Assembly: GCA_017994175.1 (NCBI GenBank)
Contig: JAGOLH010000009.1
Span: 1 to 57,614, forward strand
Reading direction: 5' to 3'
Source: Bacteroidales bacterium
GTDB lineage: Bacteria; Bacteroidota; Bacteroidia; Bacteroidales; ML635J-15
DNA length: 57,614 bases
In this document: positions 26,084-35,469 of the stretch, piece after piece
Numbering within the stretch: position 1 is the stretch's first letter
Layout: the number at the start of each line of letters is the position of its first letter
Made by a program: the position numbers and the translations under genes
The notes under the pieces: model-generated
Told to the model about the DNA's origin: nothing
Database searches by the model: none
What the model saw: only the letters and a program-made list of their open reading frames with translations

Positions 26084-29000
26084 TTAATGCAATAGCACAA
26101 AAGCAGCCCATTTATAGGGCTCACTCCGGTATTTATCGCGCATTGCATTCTGAGCCTGTGTAAATGCTTCTTCAATCGGCAAGCCTCCAAATAGCTTCGC
26201 ATAAAACAGCTGCATGAACTCGGAAGTTTCAAAATCGGGTACTTTCCACAGGCTCATAACAATATAATCGACTCCGGCAGTTTTAAATGCCCGTTGTAAA
26301 CCAAATACGCCTTCATCACCCTTAATATCTCCTACCCCTGTTTCACACGCCGACAGCACAACAAGGCGAGTTTTTGGCAAATACAGGTTCGAGATTTCGT
26401 AGGCAGTAAGAATTCCATCATCAACCGGAGGAGGCATTTTGCGTCCTTTCCAGCTGCTATTGGCACCTGCGAACAATAGTCCTGCACGCTGAAGCGGGTT
26501 TTGACTTTTACGGAATGCCTGCTGCTTTTCACCGGTAGTAAAAAACTGTTGCAAATCGCTATTGCCCTGGTTGGGAAAGAAGAAGCCATGAGTAGCAATA
26601 TGAATGATGTCGGGAGTGCCTACGGCCGAAATATTTTTAATGACTTCTTCAACAGCCTCATTACCTGTTACCGGGGTTGATATAAGGTTGTATTTACGGG
26701 CAAGCAAGTGAATCCCCTGAACTTCGTTTAACGTACCCGGAAGATACTCCCAGTTCCCCCCTCTTGATGCCGTTTCCGCTTCCGATAAGGCATAAGTATT
26801 ATCACCGGAAGGATAATTTTCGTCGTAATATTTCGAAGCAACGGCTAATTGCGTTTCGGCATCAGTATCATAGCTAATGCCACCAAACGCAAGTATCGAA
26901 TGTGGATTACTGAACCCCCGTTGCAATGAATCAGATAAAACCGATGTTGAACTTACTCGTATTAAAATGTACTTATCAGACAGCAATATCGAATCTGTAA
27001 CAGGAATTGCAGCAAATGATATCTGATGTAGCAGCCCGGATGGGGAATAATATATTTTTTCAACGCCTTCGAGGTACTTTTCCATTGGCTCCCATAACAA
27101 CTCATAGAGTATTTTTACATCGTTTTTTTCATTACCCAGATTGGGCAGCACCATTCCACGGTACAAACGGGATGCAAAACCTGCATCGGTATTTCCCTGA
27201 CTCATCACAAGGCTATCGACATCCGCTTCTTTGCAAAGATAAACAACAACAGGATAGGTTACATCGCTGCGTATAATCAGTGCCACATAAACCACCGAGT
27301 CGCTCCACCCCTTAGGAGAGCAATATTGAAAACGCGAAAATTCTATAGTTGCTTCATCGGGTTGTAAAGTTTGCTGAACGCTTTTCCATTCAGTTTTAGC
27401 AAGAGCCAAGTCATAAGGGCAACCCTTTACCCATTGCTTTTCGAAATTATCGGCAAGGTTCTCAATAGAATCCCAACCCGGCATACGCTGACTTTCTGGT
27501 AAAGAAAGCTGCATTGCCAGTTCCGATCTCAACGTAAGCCATTGATCGTAAGTTGCCAACAATAGTGAGTCCCCCATATTTACAATGCTTTTGCGAATTT
27601 CAATACCTGAATTAAGCACCATTCCTTTTGTACGAAGTTCAAGATTGTAAAAATTACAACCGGCTTCAGGGTTACTCTCATACCGTTTTAAAAGAAAGCT
27701 TTTATACACTTCAATATTGTAGCGGACCGATTCAATATATAATAGTTTTTCTCTTTCGCTTAAAAACCTGAAGTTGTTTTCCAATAGTATGTTAAATAAA
27801 GCATTGCAATCGGTGAAAGCCTTATCACATTTTTCTGTTTTTCCTTCTTCATAATATAACGCCGCCAGATTACTAAAAGGGATAAACGCTTCATTGGTTT
27901 TATCGTTTCCGGTAGACTGTAATAACTCAATTGCTTTGGTGAGGTACTCTTCAGTCTTAACAAAATCATGCTGCTGCTGAAAAACCGTAGCAATGCTCGA
28001 CAATGTGCTGATGTATGACAAACTGGTTATTCCCAAAGAACTTTCGTATATGCTAAGAACATCTGCATAAATTGATTCTGACTGCGATAACAGCGATTTT
28101 TTTTCTTCTTCGTTTTGTGCAATTTTCGACATATCATAATACACCGTAGCAAGTCCGCTCATCGATTTTGCATAAAATAAGCTTTTACTACCGCTGCTCT
28201 TACGCAATATCTTTGAAGTTTCTTTAAGTGCGGCTTCAGCAGCCTTATAATCGCGCATTTCTCTGCTCAAAGCTGCCGAGGTATATAAAACCGATGCATA
28301 GTTGAGACTCCTGTTTCCATAAACCTGAGTTATTAGCGACAGTGCTTCATCGATTAAGACTTTTGCATTTTCGTAGTTTCCTAATACAATTTTTACAGAA
28401 GCAAGATTCTGAAGATAGGTTGCGTAATCAGCGTCGCGAAAATTTGGTTGCAATTTCTTAACACTGCAAACCATGGTAAAAGCATCTTCAGCCTTTTCGA
28501 ATTCCGACCTGTTGAAATATATTACTCCCAAATCATTTTCAATCATCAGATACACATCGTTATTCGATGTCGTGTCGCTAAAGGAAATTTCAGCAGCCCG
28601 TGTAAGCATCTGTTCAGCTTTCGAACCATTACCCAATGCAATATACATCGAAGCAAAACCATGCAGTGCCAACGCATATTCAATACTTTCGCTACCATGT
28701 ACATTAACAGTGGCTGCCAACACTTCATTAAAATATTTTTCTGACTCAACATATCTGCCGTTATTTTTGTAAAAATTGGCAATATTCAGCATGGTTTCAA
28801 TGGTTTGTGAATGGTTCTCACCCATTACTTTTTTTCGGATAAGCAATGCCTGCCCATATAAAAAGTCTGCATTCTGATAATTTCCAATATTTTCGTTTAT
28901 CAATGCCAGATTATTCAGAATTAAGGCATAGTTCTCATTATAAATAATATCATTTTCTTCAAAATATATTTTCGCAATCTGGTATGCATCCTCAGCTTTT

Positions 29001-29233
29001 TTGTACTGATTCATCAAATCGTAGCATCTTGCCCGGTACACCAATGCTGATGGGTAAAGCAACGTGTCGCTGCCGGAACCATTTTTTTCGTACATATTGC
29101 AAAACTTATCGAATTGCTGAGCAGCATCCTTATATTGTCCGTTTTCAAAAAGTTTTTGAGCCTGTTCATAACTTTGAGCAAGCAAAAATACCGGAATAAT
29201 CAGCATACATAATAAAAACAGACTACTCTTCAT
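26084..29233 (-). CDS. Exported TPR-CHAT protein (caspase-like protease)
   Basis: Seen: 1049 residues; signal peptide (MKSSLFLLCMLIIPVFLLAQ); about 10 tetratricopeptide repeats (about 20-480; YKDAAQQFDKF, YADVLSIYESSLG and others), a helical linker, and a C-terminal CHAT domain (about 700-1049). The caspase-like dyad is intact: H882 in IHIATHGFFFP and C963 in VLSACETGVGD. Known: CHAT domains are HetF/separase-like cysteine proteases, often fused to TPRs that sense a partner. The signal peptide places this one outside the cytoplasm, unlike CRISPR-linked TPR-CHAT. It is a single gene with no obvious partner beside it. Confidence 0.9.
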   Translation of the reverse strand: MKSSLFLLCMLIIPVFLLAQSYEQAQKLFENGQYKDAAQQFDKFCNMYEKNGSGSDTLLYPSALVYRARCYDLMNQYKKAEDAYQIAKIYFEENDIIYNENYALILNNLALINENIGNYQNADFLYGQALLIRKKVMGENHSQTIETMLNIANFYKNNGRYVESEKYFNEVLAATVNVHGSESIEYALALHGFASMYIALGNGSKAEQMLTRAAEISFSDTTSNNDVYLMIENDLGVIYFNRSEFEKAEDAFTMVCSVKKLQPNFRDADYATYLQNLASVKIVLGNYENAKVLIDEALSLITQVYGNRSLNYASVLYTSAALSREMRDYKAAEAALKETSKILRKSSGSKSLFYAKSMSGLATVYYDMSKIAQNEEEKKSLLSQSESIYADVLSIYESSLGITSLSYISTLSSIATVFQQQHDFVKTEEYLTKAIELLQSTGNDKTNEAFIPFSNLAALYYEEGKTEKCDKAFTDCNALFNILLENNFRFLSEREKLLYIESVRYNIEVYKSFLLKRYESNPEAGCNFYNLELRTKGMVLNSGIEIRKSIVNMGDSLLLATYDQWLTLRSELAMQLSLPESQRMPGWDSIENLADNFEKQWVKGCPYDLALAKTEWKSVQQTLQPDEATIEFSRFQYCSPKGWSDSVVYVALIIRSDVTYPVVVYLCKEADVDSLVMSQGNTDAGFASRLYRGMVLPNLGNEKNDVKILYELLWEPMEKYLEGVEKIYYSPSGLLHQISFAAIPVTDSILLSDKYILIRVSSTSVLSDSLQRGFSNPHSILAFGGISYDTDAETQLAVASKYYDENYPSGDNTYALSEAETASRGGNWEYLPGTLNEVQGIHLLARKYNLISTPVTGNEAVEEVIKNISAVGTPDIIHIATHGFFFPNQGNSDLQQFFTTGEKQQAFRKSQNPLQRAGLLFAGANSSWKGRKMPPPVDDGILTAYEISNLYLPKTRLVVLSACETGVGDIKGDEGVFGLQRAFKTAGVDYIVMSLWKVPDFETSEFMQLFYAKLFGGLPIEEAFTQAQNAMRDKYRSEPYKWAAFVLLH

Positions 29234-29371
29234 ACATGGGGTTTTAGTATCGCTAAAATATTAAAAATAATACAGTTATCAATATCTTCAGCTTATTAAT
29301 TGCAACATTGTTCACAATGATAAAAAACTGCCCTGCTGATAAAAAAAATGCATCTTATGTTTTAAAATTAT

Positions 29372-29401
29372 ATTGCTGCTTGCGAATGATTTTTAATTTT
29401 G
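29372..29401 (+). promoter_or_regulatory. Promoter of the citrate lyase genes
   Basis: ATTG at 29372-29375, an 18-bp spacer, and TAATTTTG at 29394-29401 (full TAnnTTTG match), 21 bp before the citDE ATG. The -33 element has one mismatch to TTTG. Confidence 0.5.
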
Positions 29402-29422
29402 TGTAAATAAAAACTGAATATT

Positions 29423-30643
29423 ATGTCATTACGAATTGCTGAAGCCGGAAACGAAGGACCCAAAGTGCGTTCCGACTGTAAAATAAGTATTGAACTGAAA
29501 GAATCGGGCGGGTTGGAAATCAACCTTAAAAGCAAGGTTCAATCGCTGTATGGCGACGATATCAATAATCAAATGATTGCATTAAGCCAATTTTTTGGAA
29601 TTACCAATGCTACAGTTACTATTATTGATCAGGGTGCGCTACCTTTTGTTATTGCAGCCCGCTTTGAAGCTGCCTGGAAGCAATTGGCTAACGATGGAAA
29701 AGAATGGCTTCCTGATTTTTTACCTCAGAACAAGTATCATACACGCAGGGATTTATTTCGCTTTACCAGACTGTATTTGCCTGGTAATACACCTGCAATG
29801 ATGCTTAACGCAGGCTTACATGGTTCTGATGGAATTATACTCGACCTAGAAGATTCCGTTGCTCCTGCAAAGAAAGACGAAGCCCGTCTTTTGATACGAA
29901 ATGTACTGAGGTGCATCGATTTGTTCGGATCCGAGCGCATGGTACGAATCAACCAGGGACAACGTGGTCTAGATGACCTGAAATATGTGATTCCACATAA
30001 TGTCAACCTGATTCTTGTACCCAAATGCGAAAGTGTTGAATATCTCCACGAAGTGGATGCTACAATCGAAAAATATAAAGCCCCGGAATTTAAAAATCAC
30101 CCAGTTTATCTGATGCCAATAATTGAAAGCGCCCTTGGAATTGAAATGGCTTTCGACATTGCCAGAGCAACCCCCAACGTGGTAGCCCTTGCCATTGGTC
30201 TCGAAGATTTTACAGCAGACCTAGGAACAAAGCGCACACAGGAAGGCACCGAATCGATGTATGCAAGATGGCGACTTGTAAACGCCTGCAAAGCAGCCGG
30301 AATACAACCCATCGACTCTGTGTACAGCGATGTTGACAATATGGACGGTTTGCGTGAAAACGTAAAAACATCAAAAAGCCTTGGCTTCGAAGGCATGGGA
30401 TGTATTCATCCAAGGCAGGTTCCGGTAATAAAGGATAGTTTTAAACCCGATGATGAAGAATTGGGAAAAGCCATGAAAATTGTTTTGGCTGCCGAAGAAG
30501 CCACGAAAGCAGGCCTTGGGGTAATTTCATTGGGATCGAAAATGATCGACCCACCGGTGGTGAAACGTGCCGAACGCACCCTGAACCTTGCACTTAATTT
30601 AAAAATTATTGATAAAAACTGGAGGGATAATTATGTCAGCTAA
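29423..30643 (+). CDS. citE: Citrate lyase: acyl carrier protein (CitD) fused to beta subunit (CitE)
   Basis: Seen: 406 residues in two parts. Residues about 5-95 match the citrate lyase acyl carrier subunit (GDDINNQMIALSQFFGI, IIDQGALPFVIAARFEAAWKQL). Residues about 108-406 are the HpcH/HpaI-type lyase: FRFTRLYLPGNTPAMM, DGIILDLEDSVAPAKKDEAR, IGLEDFTADLG. In normal citrate lyase these are separate proteins. In the CitD part the usual prosthetic-group segment LESSDV aligns with VRSDCK: one serine (Ser17) remains next to the Asp, so attachment may shift or differ. The stop overlaps the citF start. citC, citX and citG are not in the window. Confidence 0.85.
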   Translation: MSLRIAEAGNEGPKVRSDCKISIELKESGGLEINLKSKVQSLYGDDINNQMIALSQFFGITNATVTIIDQGALPFVIAARFEAAWKQLANDGKEWLPDFLPQNKYHTRRDLFRFTRLYLPGNTPAMMLNAGLHGSDGIILDLEDSVAPAKKDEARLLIRNVLRCIDLFGSERMVRINQGQRGLDDLKYVIPHNVNLILVPKCESVEYLHEVDATIEKYKAPEFKNHPVYLMPIIESALGIEMAFDIARATPNVVALAIGLEDFTADLGTKRTQEGTESMYARWRLVNACKAAGIQPIDSVYSDVDNMDGLRENVKTSKSLGFEGMGCIHPRQVPVIKDSFKPDDEELGKAMKIVLAAEEATKAGLGVISLGSKMIDPPVVKRAERTLNLALNLKIIDKNWRDNYVS

Positions 30644-32189
30644 TATGATAAAAAATGCTGCGGGACGAATGGTTCCCGACAGTATCAACGGACAACCTGC
30701 AATTCCGTTTAAAGGTGTCGGAAAACACAGACCTCAGGGGGTAAAACATGCACCATCAATTCCAAGTTGCATCGACTACCCTGAAGATGGCAACAAAGTT
30801 GTGAAATCGCTTAAGGAAGCCCTTGATTTATGTGGATTTCGCGATGGCATGACTATTTCGACTCACCATCACCTTCGCGACGGAGACATGGTAAGTAACC
30901 TGATTTTTGACATTGCCCACGACAAGGGCATAAAAGACCTTGTTTGGCTGCCTTCTGCATCGTTTCCCGTAAACGATCCGTTGGTAAACTATCTCATCGA
31001 TGGCACAATCAACCGGATTGAAGGAAGCATGAACGGTCCGCTGGGTAGAGCCGTGTCTGAAGGTAAAATGAAGGGTATGGCAGTACTGCGCTCTCATGGT
31101 GGACGTGTTCAGGCAATTCAGGATGGGGAAGTCAAAATTGATATTGCTGTTATCGCAGCTCCCAGTGCTGATATGTTCGGGAATGCAACTGCTACCGAAG
31201 GCCCGTCGGCTTGCGGCGTACTAGGTTATGCAAAAGCTGATTACATGTACGCTGAAAAAGTGATTATTGTTACAGATAATTTGGTGGAAGTTCCTTGCTT
31301 CCCTATGCTCGTTGAAGGTAATTACGTCGACTATGTTGTAGTGGTCGATAAAATTGGTATGCCCGAAAAAATTGTTTCAGGAACAACCACAATCACCCGC
31401 AGTCCCGACCGATTGCTCATTGCTGAACTCACTGCAAAATTCTGCGAGATTACCGGAATGCTGCGCGATGGGTGCTACATGCAAGCCGGTGCAGGAGGCA
31501 CTTCGCTTGCTATTGGTTACTATATGCACGAAATTCTGAAAGCAAAGGGGCAACATTGCCAGCTCGGTTTTGGAGGAACAACAAAATATATGGTGCAAAT
31601 GCTGGAAGAAGGTACAATGAAGCATATTCTCGATGCTCAGGCTTTCGATCTGGACGCAGTTGCTTCTATAAGCCGCAATAAAAACCATCACCACTACCCT
31701 GTTTTCAATGCCTATAATTTCCATTCCAAGGGGAATCTGACTTCGATGATGGATATTATGATTCTCGGTGCTACCGAAGTGGATGTAAATTTCAACGGTA
31801 ATGTTGTTACGCATTCCGATGGGTATCTTCTTCACGGAATAGGTGGATGGCAAAATTGCCTGCATGCCCGTAACGTTATTCTCCCAGTTCCTTTGTTCCG
31901 CGACAGAATACCTGTGATCGTCGACGAGGTTACTACTTTAGTTGGACCCGGAGAAATGATTGATGTTATTATTACTGAAAGAGGTATTGCAATTAATCCG
32001 AAACGTCTGGATCTGATTGAGGCAGTAAAGAATTCAGGCTTACCCATTGTAACGATACAACAGCTTAAAGCTGAATGCGATGCTATGTGTGGCATTCCCA
32101 AGAAGCCCAAATACAAAGACAATGTTGTTGCAGCAATCAAATGGGTTGATGGAACTGTAATTGACTGTGTTCGCCAGCTGGATAAATAG
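30633..32189 (+). CDS. citF: Citrate lyase alpha subunit (citrate CoA-transferase)
   Basis: Exchanges the acetyl group of acetyl-ACP for citrate to give citryl-ACP, which CitE cleaves to oxaloacetate. Seen: ATG 30633 preceded by GGAGGG 6 nt upstream (one of the few clear Shine-Dalgarno sites here) and overlapping the citDE stop codon; 518 residues, the usual CitF length. Motifs: NAAGRMVPDSINGQPAIPF near the start, ISTHHHLRDGD, IAAPSADMFGNATATEGPSACG and AGAGGTSLAIG. A longer TTG-initiated frame exists but is unlikely. Inference: citrate fermentation, or ATP-independent citrate cleavage in a modified TCA cycle. Confidence 0.93.
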   Translation: MSANMIKNAAGRMVPDSINGQPAIPFKGVGKHRPQGVKHAPSIPSCIDYPEDGNKVVKSLKEALDLCGFRDGMTISTHHHLRDGDMVSNLIFDIAHDKGIKDLVWLPSASFPVNDPLVNYLIDGTINRIEGSMNGPLGRAVSEGKMKGMAVLRSHGGRVQAIQDGEVKIDIAVIAAPSADMFGNATATEGPSACGVLGYAKADYMYAEKVIIVTDNLVEVPCFPMLVEGNYVDYVVVVDKIGMPEKIVSGTTTITRSPDRLLIAELTAKFCEITGMLRDGCYMQAGAGGTSLAIGYYMHEILKAKGQHCQLGFGGTTKYMVQMLEEGTMKHILDAQAFDLDAVASISRNKNHHHYPVFNAYNFHSKGNLTSMMDIMILGATEVDVNFNGNVVTHSDGYLLHGIGGWQNCLHARNVILPVPLFRDRIPVIVDEVTTLVGPGEMIDVIITERGIAINPKRLDLIEAVKNSGLPIVTIQQLKAECDAMCGIPKKPKYKDNVVAAIKWVDGTVIDCVRQLDK

Positions 32190-32242
32190 CAACACGAAAC
32201 TCTTTAAATAAAATTATTAACCGCTTAAAACCAAATCACATC

Positions 32243-32584
32243 ATGACACAATTCGAAACCAACTGGACATACAGCGAATTTTTGGCTTATGTACTATTTT
32301 ATGCTGCCAATGCCGATTTGAAAATAAAACCGGAAGAAAGAGAACTGATTATAGAGAAAGTGGATACAGCAACCTATAATTGCGTGAAAAAGGAGTTTTC
32401 GAAAGATAACGATTTTGTACAACTCGAAAAAATCAGACATTATTGTAAAAACGAGTTAAACACAAGCGAAGCCAAAGAAAAACTGTTCAGAGATATCGAA
32501 GAAATGTTTTGGGTAGATGGTAAATATTCATCAATAGAGAAGAACTTTTTTACCGGTTTAAAGCGGATAATCCTTCACCCATAA
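32243..32584 (+). CDS. TerB-like helical protein
   Basis: Seen: 113 residues, all helical; FLAYVLFYAANADLKIKPEE and the later EEMFWVDGKYSSIEKNFFTG match the duplicated AD-x-(K/E)-xxxEE and DGxxxxxE acidic loops of the tellurite-resistance TerB fold. Such stand-alone proteins are common and are not evidence for tellurite resistance. It lies 53 bp after citF and ends 6 bp before the convergent lipoprotein gene. Confidence 0.65.
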   Translation: MTQFETNWTYSEFLAYVLFYAANADLKIKPEERELIIEKVDTATYNCVKKEFSKDNDFVQLEKIRHYCKNELNTSEAKEKLFRDIEEMFWVDGKYSSIEKNFFTGLKRIILHP

Positions 32585-32590
32585 GAGTAG

Positions 32591-33253
32591 CTAATTAGTT
32601 TTAAGTATCCTTACAGAGCTTATTACAGTTTCTGCTGCAAATTCGTTTCTTTTAAGATAAGTAATTTTACCTCCTGAACGAAGTTTGTTCATATCGGAAT
32701 TGTAAAACTGCTTATCAATTTGAAATTGGAGACAATTACACTGTGGCGATTCTATTACAAAATGGGCACTCACACCGTTGTACCAAATCTTATAGTCGGG
32801 ATATGCCTGAATAAACTCATCCAGCTTACTACCCGGCCCAATTCCCTTATCGGTGTTTGCACGCGTAGTGAACACTGTTATCTCTGTTATTTTCTCATCC
32901 GTCGATAAATTAGCCCTAATTATAGCAATACCCATATCGCTTATGGTAAGTGTCCGAGTTTCGGTTTCCAAGCCTTCTTCGGTATGGGTGATGGTTTTAT
33001 TCTCATATGTATAAAAATCGGGGATTTTATTGATAATATTTTCGCCCATAGTTACAAAATCAACACCGTTGCAACTTATAATCATGTCGCTGTAAGGACT
33101 TGACTGTCCTGAATCAGGTGTTGTTTTCAGTAGCTCAACATCCGTAAGACCTTCTGGTATTGAATCATTGACAGTTTGTTTGCTTTTATTACTTCCGCAC
33201 GAAATAAGCAGAATAATAAATAATGCTGGCAATAACGATAATTTCATTTTCAT
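32591..33253 (-). CDS. Hypothetical lipoprotein, last gene of the pyrKD run
   Basis: Seen: 220 residues; lipoprotein signal with lipobox LLISC (Cys at about 19) and a Ser/Lys-rich linker; the rest is beta-rich, with VDFVTMGENIINKIPDF, a repeat-like ADTDKGIGPGSKLDEFIQAYPDY-type segment (written here in part) and CNCLQF. The phrase GIGPGSKLDEF followed by YPDYKIWYNG resembles lipoproteins with a two-lobed beta fold, but I cannot name the family. It starts 11 bp after the pyrD stop, so it is probably in the same transcript, without an obvious link to pyrimidine synthesis. Confidence 0.65.
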   Translation of the reverse strand: MKMKLSLLPALFIILLISCGSNKSKQTVNDSIPEGLTDVELLKTTPDSGQSSPYSDMIISCNGVDFVTMGENIINKIPDFYTYENKTITHTEEGLETETRTLTISDMGIAIIRANLSTDEKITEITVFTTRANTDKGIGPGSKLDEFIQAYPDYKIWYNGVSAHFVIESPQCNCLQFQIDKQFYNSDMNKLRSGGKITYLKRNEFAAETVISSVRILKTN

Positions 33254-33264
33254 TGTATTGTTGT

Positions 33265-34179
33265 TTAATTCATTGCTAAAGCTCCTGTAAGTTCCGATAT
33301 TTTGTTTACATTGTTTTTATAACAATACTCCGAAATACCATCAATAATCTTCATGGTAACAGCGGGGTCAATAAAATTGGCAGTACCAACCTGAATACAA
33401 GAGGCTCCTGCCAGAATGAATTCGATAGCATCTGAAGCATTCATTATTCCGCCCAATCCGCACACGGGAATCTTAACCGCTTTATATACCTGCCATACCA
33501 TCCTTACAGCTACAGGCTTCACAGCCGGACCAGAAAGCCCTCCTGTAATCGTGCTGAGTTTCGGCTTCCGAGTATTCACATCAACAGCCATTCCCAAAAG
33601 TGTGTTAATTAGCGAAACACTATCGGCACCTTCGGCTTCAACACTTTTTGCAATTTCAGCTATATCTGTAACATTGGGCGATAATTTCACCATTAAATGC
33701 TTTCGGTAAACAGACCTTACTTCTTTAACGACATGTGCAGCAGAAGCACAGCTGGTGCCAAATGCCATACCACCCTCTTTAACATTCGGGCAACTAATAT
33801 TCAATTCAATTGCTGGAATAGCTTCAAGCTCATTGAGAATTTCAGCGCCCTGCACATAATCGCTTATCTGCGATCCGCTCAAATTGACAAGAATGTTGGT
33901 GTTGAAATGTTTTATACGGGGATAAATTACTGAACAAAAGTACTCCACACCTTTATTTTGCAGACCAACAGCATTGAGCATTCCCATCGGGGTTTCGGCC
34001 ATTCTGGGATAATTGTTCCCTTCGCGCGGAAGCAAGGTTGTTCCTTTTACAATAAATCCTCCCAGTAGGTTCAGGTCGATGAAATCAGCAAACTCTTCAC
34101 CATAGCCGAATGTTCCTGATGCCGTAAGAACCGGATTTCTTAACATCAGCCCATTGAAATTAATTGACAGATCTACCAT
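33265..34179 (-). CDS. pyrD: Dihydroorotate dehydrogenase B, catalytic subunit
   Basis: FMN enzyme that oxidises dihydroorotate to orotate, with electrons passed to NAD+ through PyrK. Seen: 304 residues, the class 1B length. Motifs: [18 protein letters not shown] at the start, [19 protein letters not shown] (active-site loop), [28 protein letters not shown] and [21 protein letters not shown] (phosphate binding). It overlaps pyrK by 7 bp, as is usual for this pair. The order XRE regulator, pyrK, pyrD, lipoprotein forms a tight minus-strand run. Confidence 0.95.
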   Translation of the reverse strand: MVDLSINFNGLMLRNPVLTASGTFGYGEEFADFIDLNLLGGFIVKGTTLLPREGNNYPRMAETPMGMLNAVGLQNKGVEYFCSVIYPRIKHFNTNILVNLSGSQISDYVQGAEILNELEAIPAIELNISCPNVKEGGMAFGTSCASAAHVVKEVRSVYRKHLMVKLSPNVTDIAEIAKSVEAEGADSVSLINTLLGMAVDVNTRKPKLSTITGGLSGPAVKPVAVRMVWQVYKAVKIPVCGLGGIMNASDAIEFILAGASCIQVGTANFIDPAVTMKIIDGISEYCYKNNVNKISELTGALAMN

Positions 34180-34958
34180 ACAATTTCTTTTATGTTAAAG
34201 ACAGGACCATCGTTACAAACCGTTTTATTACCATGAATGGTTTTTTGTACGCAGCACAAACATGCACCTATCCCGCAGGCCATTACATTCTCCAGCGAAA
34301 CTTCACACTCTATATTGTTCTTTTCAGCGTATTTGGCTATTGCTTTCATCATGGGCGTAGGGCCGCAGGCGTAAATGACATCTATTCCTTCTGGTTCGGA
34401 TAATACAGGATGATCGGTAACATATCCTTTGGTACCATGAGTACCATCCTCCGTGCATGTTAGCAATTCTGCATGCTTACGGTACTCATCCCTGAGCAGA
34501 ATGTTTTCCTTGGTTCTTGCACCAATCAGCACCTTTATAGAAAACCCAAAAGAAGTGAAATACCGCGCTGTATACAATAAAGGCGCCATACCACAGCCAC
34601 CACCTACAAGCAAAAGATTGGGCTTGGAGGGCATGCTGAAACTATTCCCTAATGGGTAAACAAGATTAAGCGTACTGCCTGTGCTAATCTGACTTAACTT
34701 CTTTGTACCGTCTCCAACAATTTGAATCAGTAACTTAACAATATTGCTGTCATAATCAACGTCATGAATACTTATTGGCCTTCGCAGGAATACACCATGC
34801 TTATCAGGCACCGATACTTCGGCAAACTGAGCAGGAAATATATCCGGTAAAGGTTCGGGATGTGTTAACTCCAGAATAAAATACTCATCGTTGAGCGCAA
34901 TGTTTTTGTAAACTATTAAATCATGAATGTACTTTCTCATAGATTCCAGTTTACGCAA
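34173..34958 (-). CDS. pyrK: Dihydroorotate dehydrogenase electron-transfer subunit
   Basis: Iron-sulfur flavoprotein that links PyrD to NAD+. Seen: 261 residues; FAD-binding [11 protein letters not shown]-binding [13 protein letters not shown], and the [2Fe-2S] cluster ligands in CGIGACLCC...C near the C terminus (C-x4-C-x2-C-x12-C spacing is present). Starts are possible at 34958 or, six residues later, at 34940 ([10 protein letters not shown]), which looks more like the usual N terminus. It starts 11 bp after the XRE gene stop, which suggests co-transcription with the regulator. Confidence 0.93.
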   Translation of the reverse strand: MRKLESMRKYIHDLIVYKNIALNDEYFILELTHPEPLPDIFPAQFAEVSVPDKHGVFLRRPISIHDVDYDSNIVKLLIQIVGDGTKKLSQISTGSTLNLVYPLGNSFSMPSKPNLLLVGGGCGMAPLLYTARYFTSFGFSIKVLIGARTKENILLRDEYRKHAELLTCTEDGTHGTKGYVTDHPVLSEPEGIDVIYACGPTPMMKAIAKYAEKNNIECEVSLENVMACGIGACLCCVQKTIHGNKTVCNDGPVFNIKEIVW

Positions 34959-34969
34959 ATATACATTAT

Positions 34970-35371
34970 TTACTCCGGGAAATAGGTTTTAAATGTATTG
35001 TTGGTGTAAAATACTATAATTTTTTCAACAGAGAGCACCAAATTCGTTTCTTTTGCTTTGTCATTTGCATTTGAATTGAGCATTTGCGAAGTAGGCGAAG
35101 GAGGATTGAATAAATCGGGCTCAGAATTTACAGAAATACTTCTTTTAGGGTCGTGGTTACTTTGCTTATGCATTTCGCCTTTCCCGAGAAGCAACCATTC
35201 AGCACTTATCCCACGGTATCGTTCAAGAATTTTGATCAGGAAATCGGTACCCGGATTATTTCGCCCTGAAAGTATATGAGAAATGCTCGATGCCTGAACT
35301 CCGATTTCCTCGGCGAACTTTGCTCCGGTTATACCTTCATCTGATAGAATTTTTGCAATTCGGTCTTTCAT
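34970..35371 (-). CDS. XRE-family helix-turn-helix regulator
   Basis: Seen: HTH domain MKDRIAKILSDEGITGAKF then EEIGVQASSISHILSGRNNP, a Cro/CI-type fold, followed by IKILERYRGISAEWLLLGKGEMHK, typical of Bacteroidota XRE proteins; the C-terminal part (about 75-133) is polar and ends in a short beta-rich segment. I choose ATG 35371 because the HTH begins there; the frame is open from 35407, with another Met at 35392. It heads the run with pyrK, pyrD and a lipoprotein. The DNA directly upstream has evenly spaced palindromes that could be its operators, so it may control itself and pyrKD. Confidence 0.85.
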   Translation of the reverse strand: MKDRIAKILSDEGITGAKFAEEIGVQASSISHILSGRNNPGTDFLIKILERYRGISAEWLLLGKGEMHKQSNHDPKRSISVNSEPDLFNPPSPTSQMLNSNANDKAKETNLVLSVEKIIVFYTNNTFKTYFPE

Positions 35372-35391
35372 TTTTAAACTATTTTCTAACA

Positions 35392-35469
35392 TGACAAATG
35401 TAAACATTATTTAATTCACATATGTAATTTTTATCATATTTACATTTGTAATTATGACACAAGTTGTAA
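35392..35469. promoter_or_regulatory. Array of operator-like palindromes upstream of the XRE gene
   Basis: Three palindromes with core ACAnnTGT lie at 35394-35401, 35418-35425 and 35442-35449, with centres exactly 24 bp apart. Each is flanked by T upstream and AA downstream, giving TnACAnnTGTAA. A fourth, looser copy (ACA-AGT-TGT) lies at 35459-35467. Even spacing of about 2.3 helix turns and the position just upstream of an HTH gene suggest cooperative binding by that regulator. Confidence 0.55.

Noticed and set aside
26084..29233. CRISPR-associated TPR-CHAT (type III-E) protease
   Set aside because: No Cas7-11-like gene or CRISPR array is in the window, and the protein has a signal peptide for export.
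32243..32584. Tellurite-resistance gene
   Set aside because: Only the TerB-like fold is present; the rest of a ter operon is absent, and stand-alone TerB-like proteins are common.
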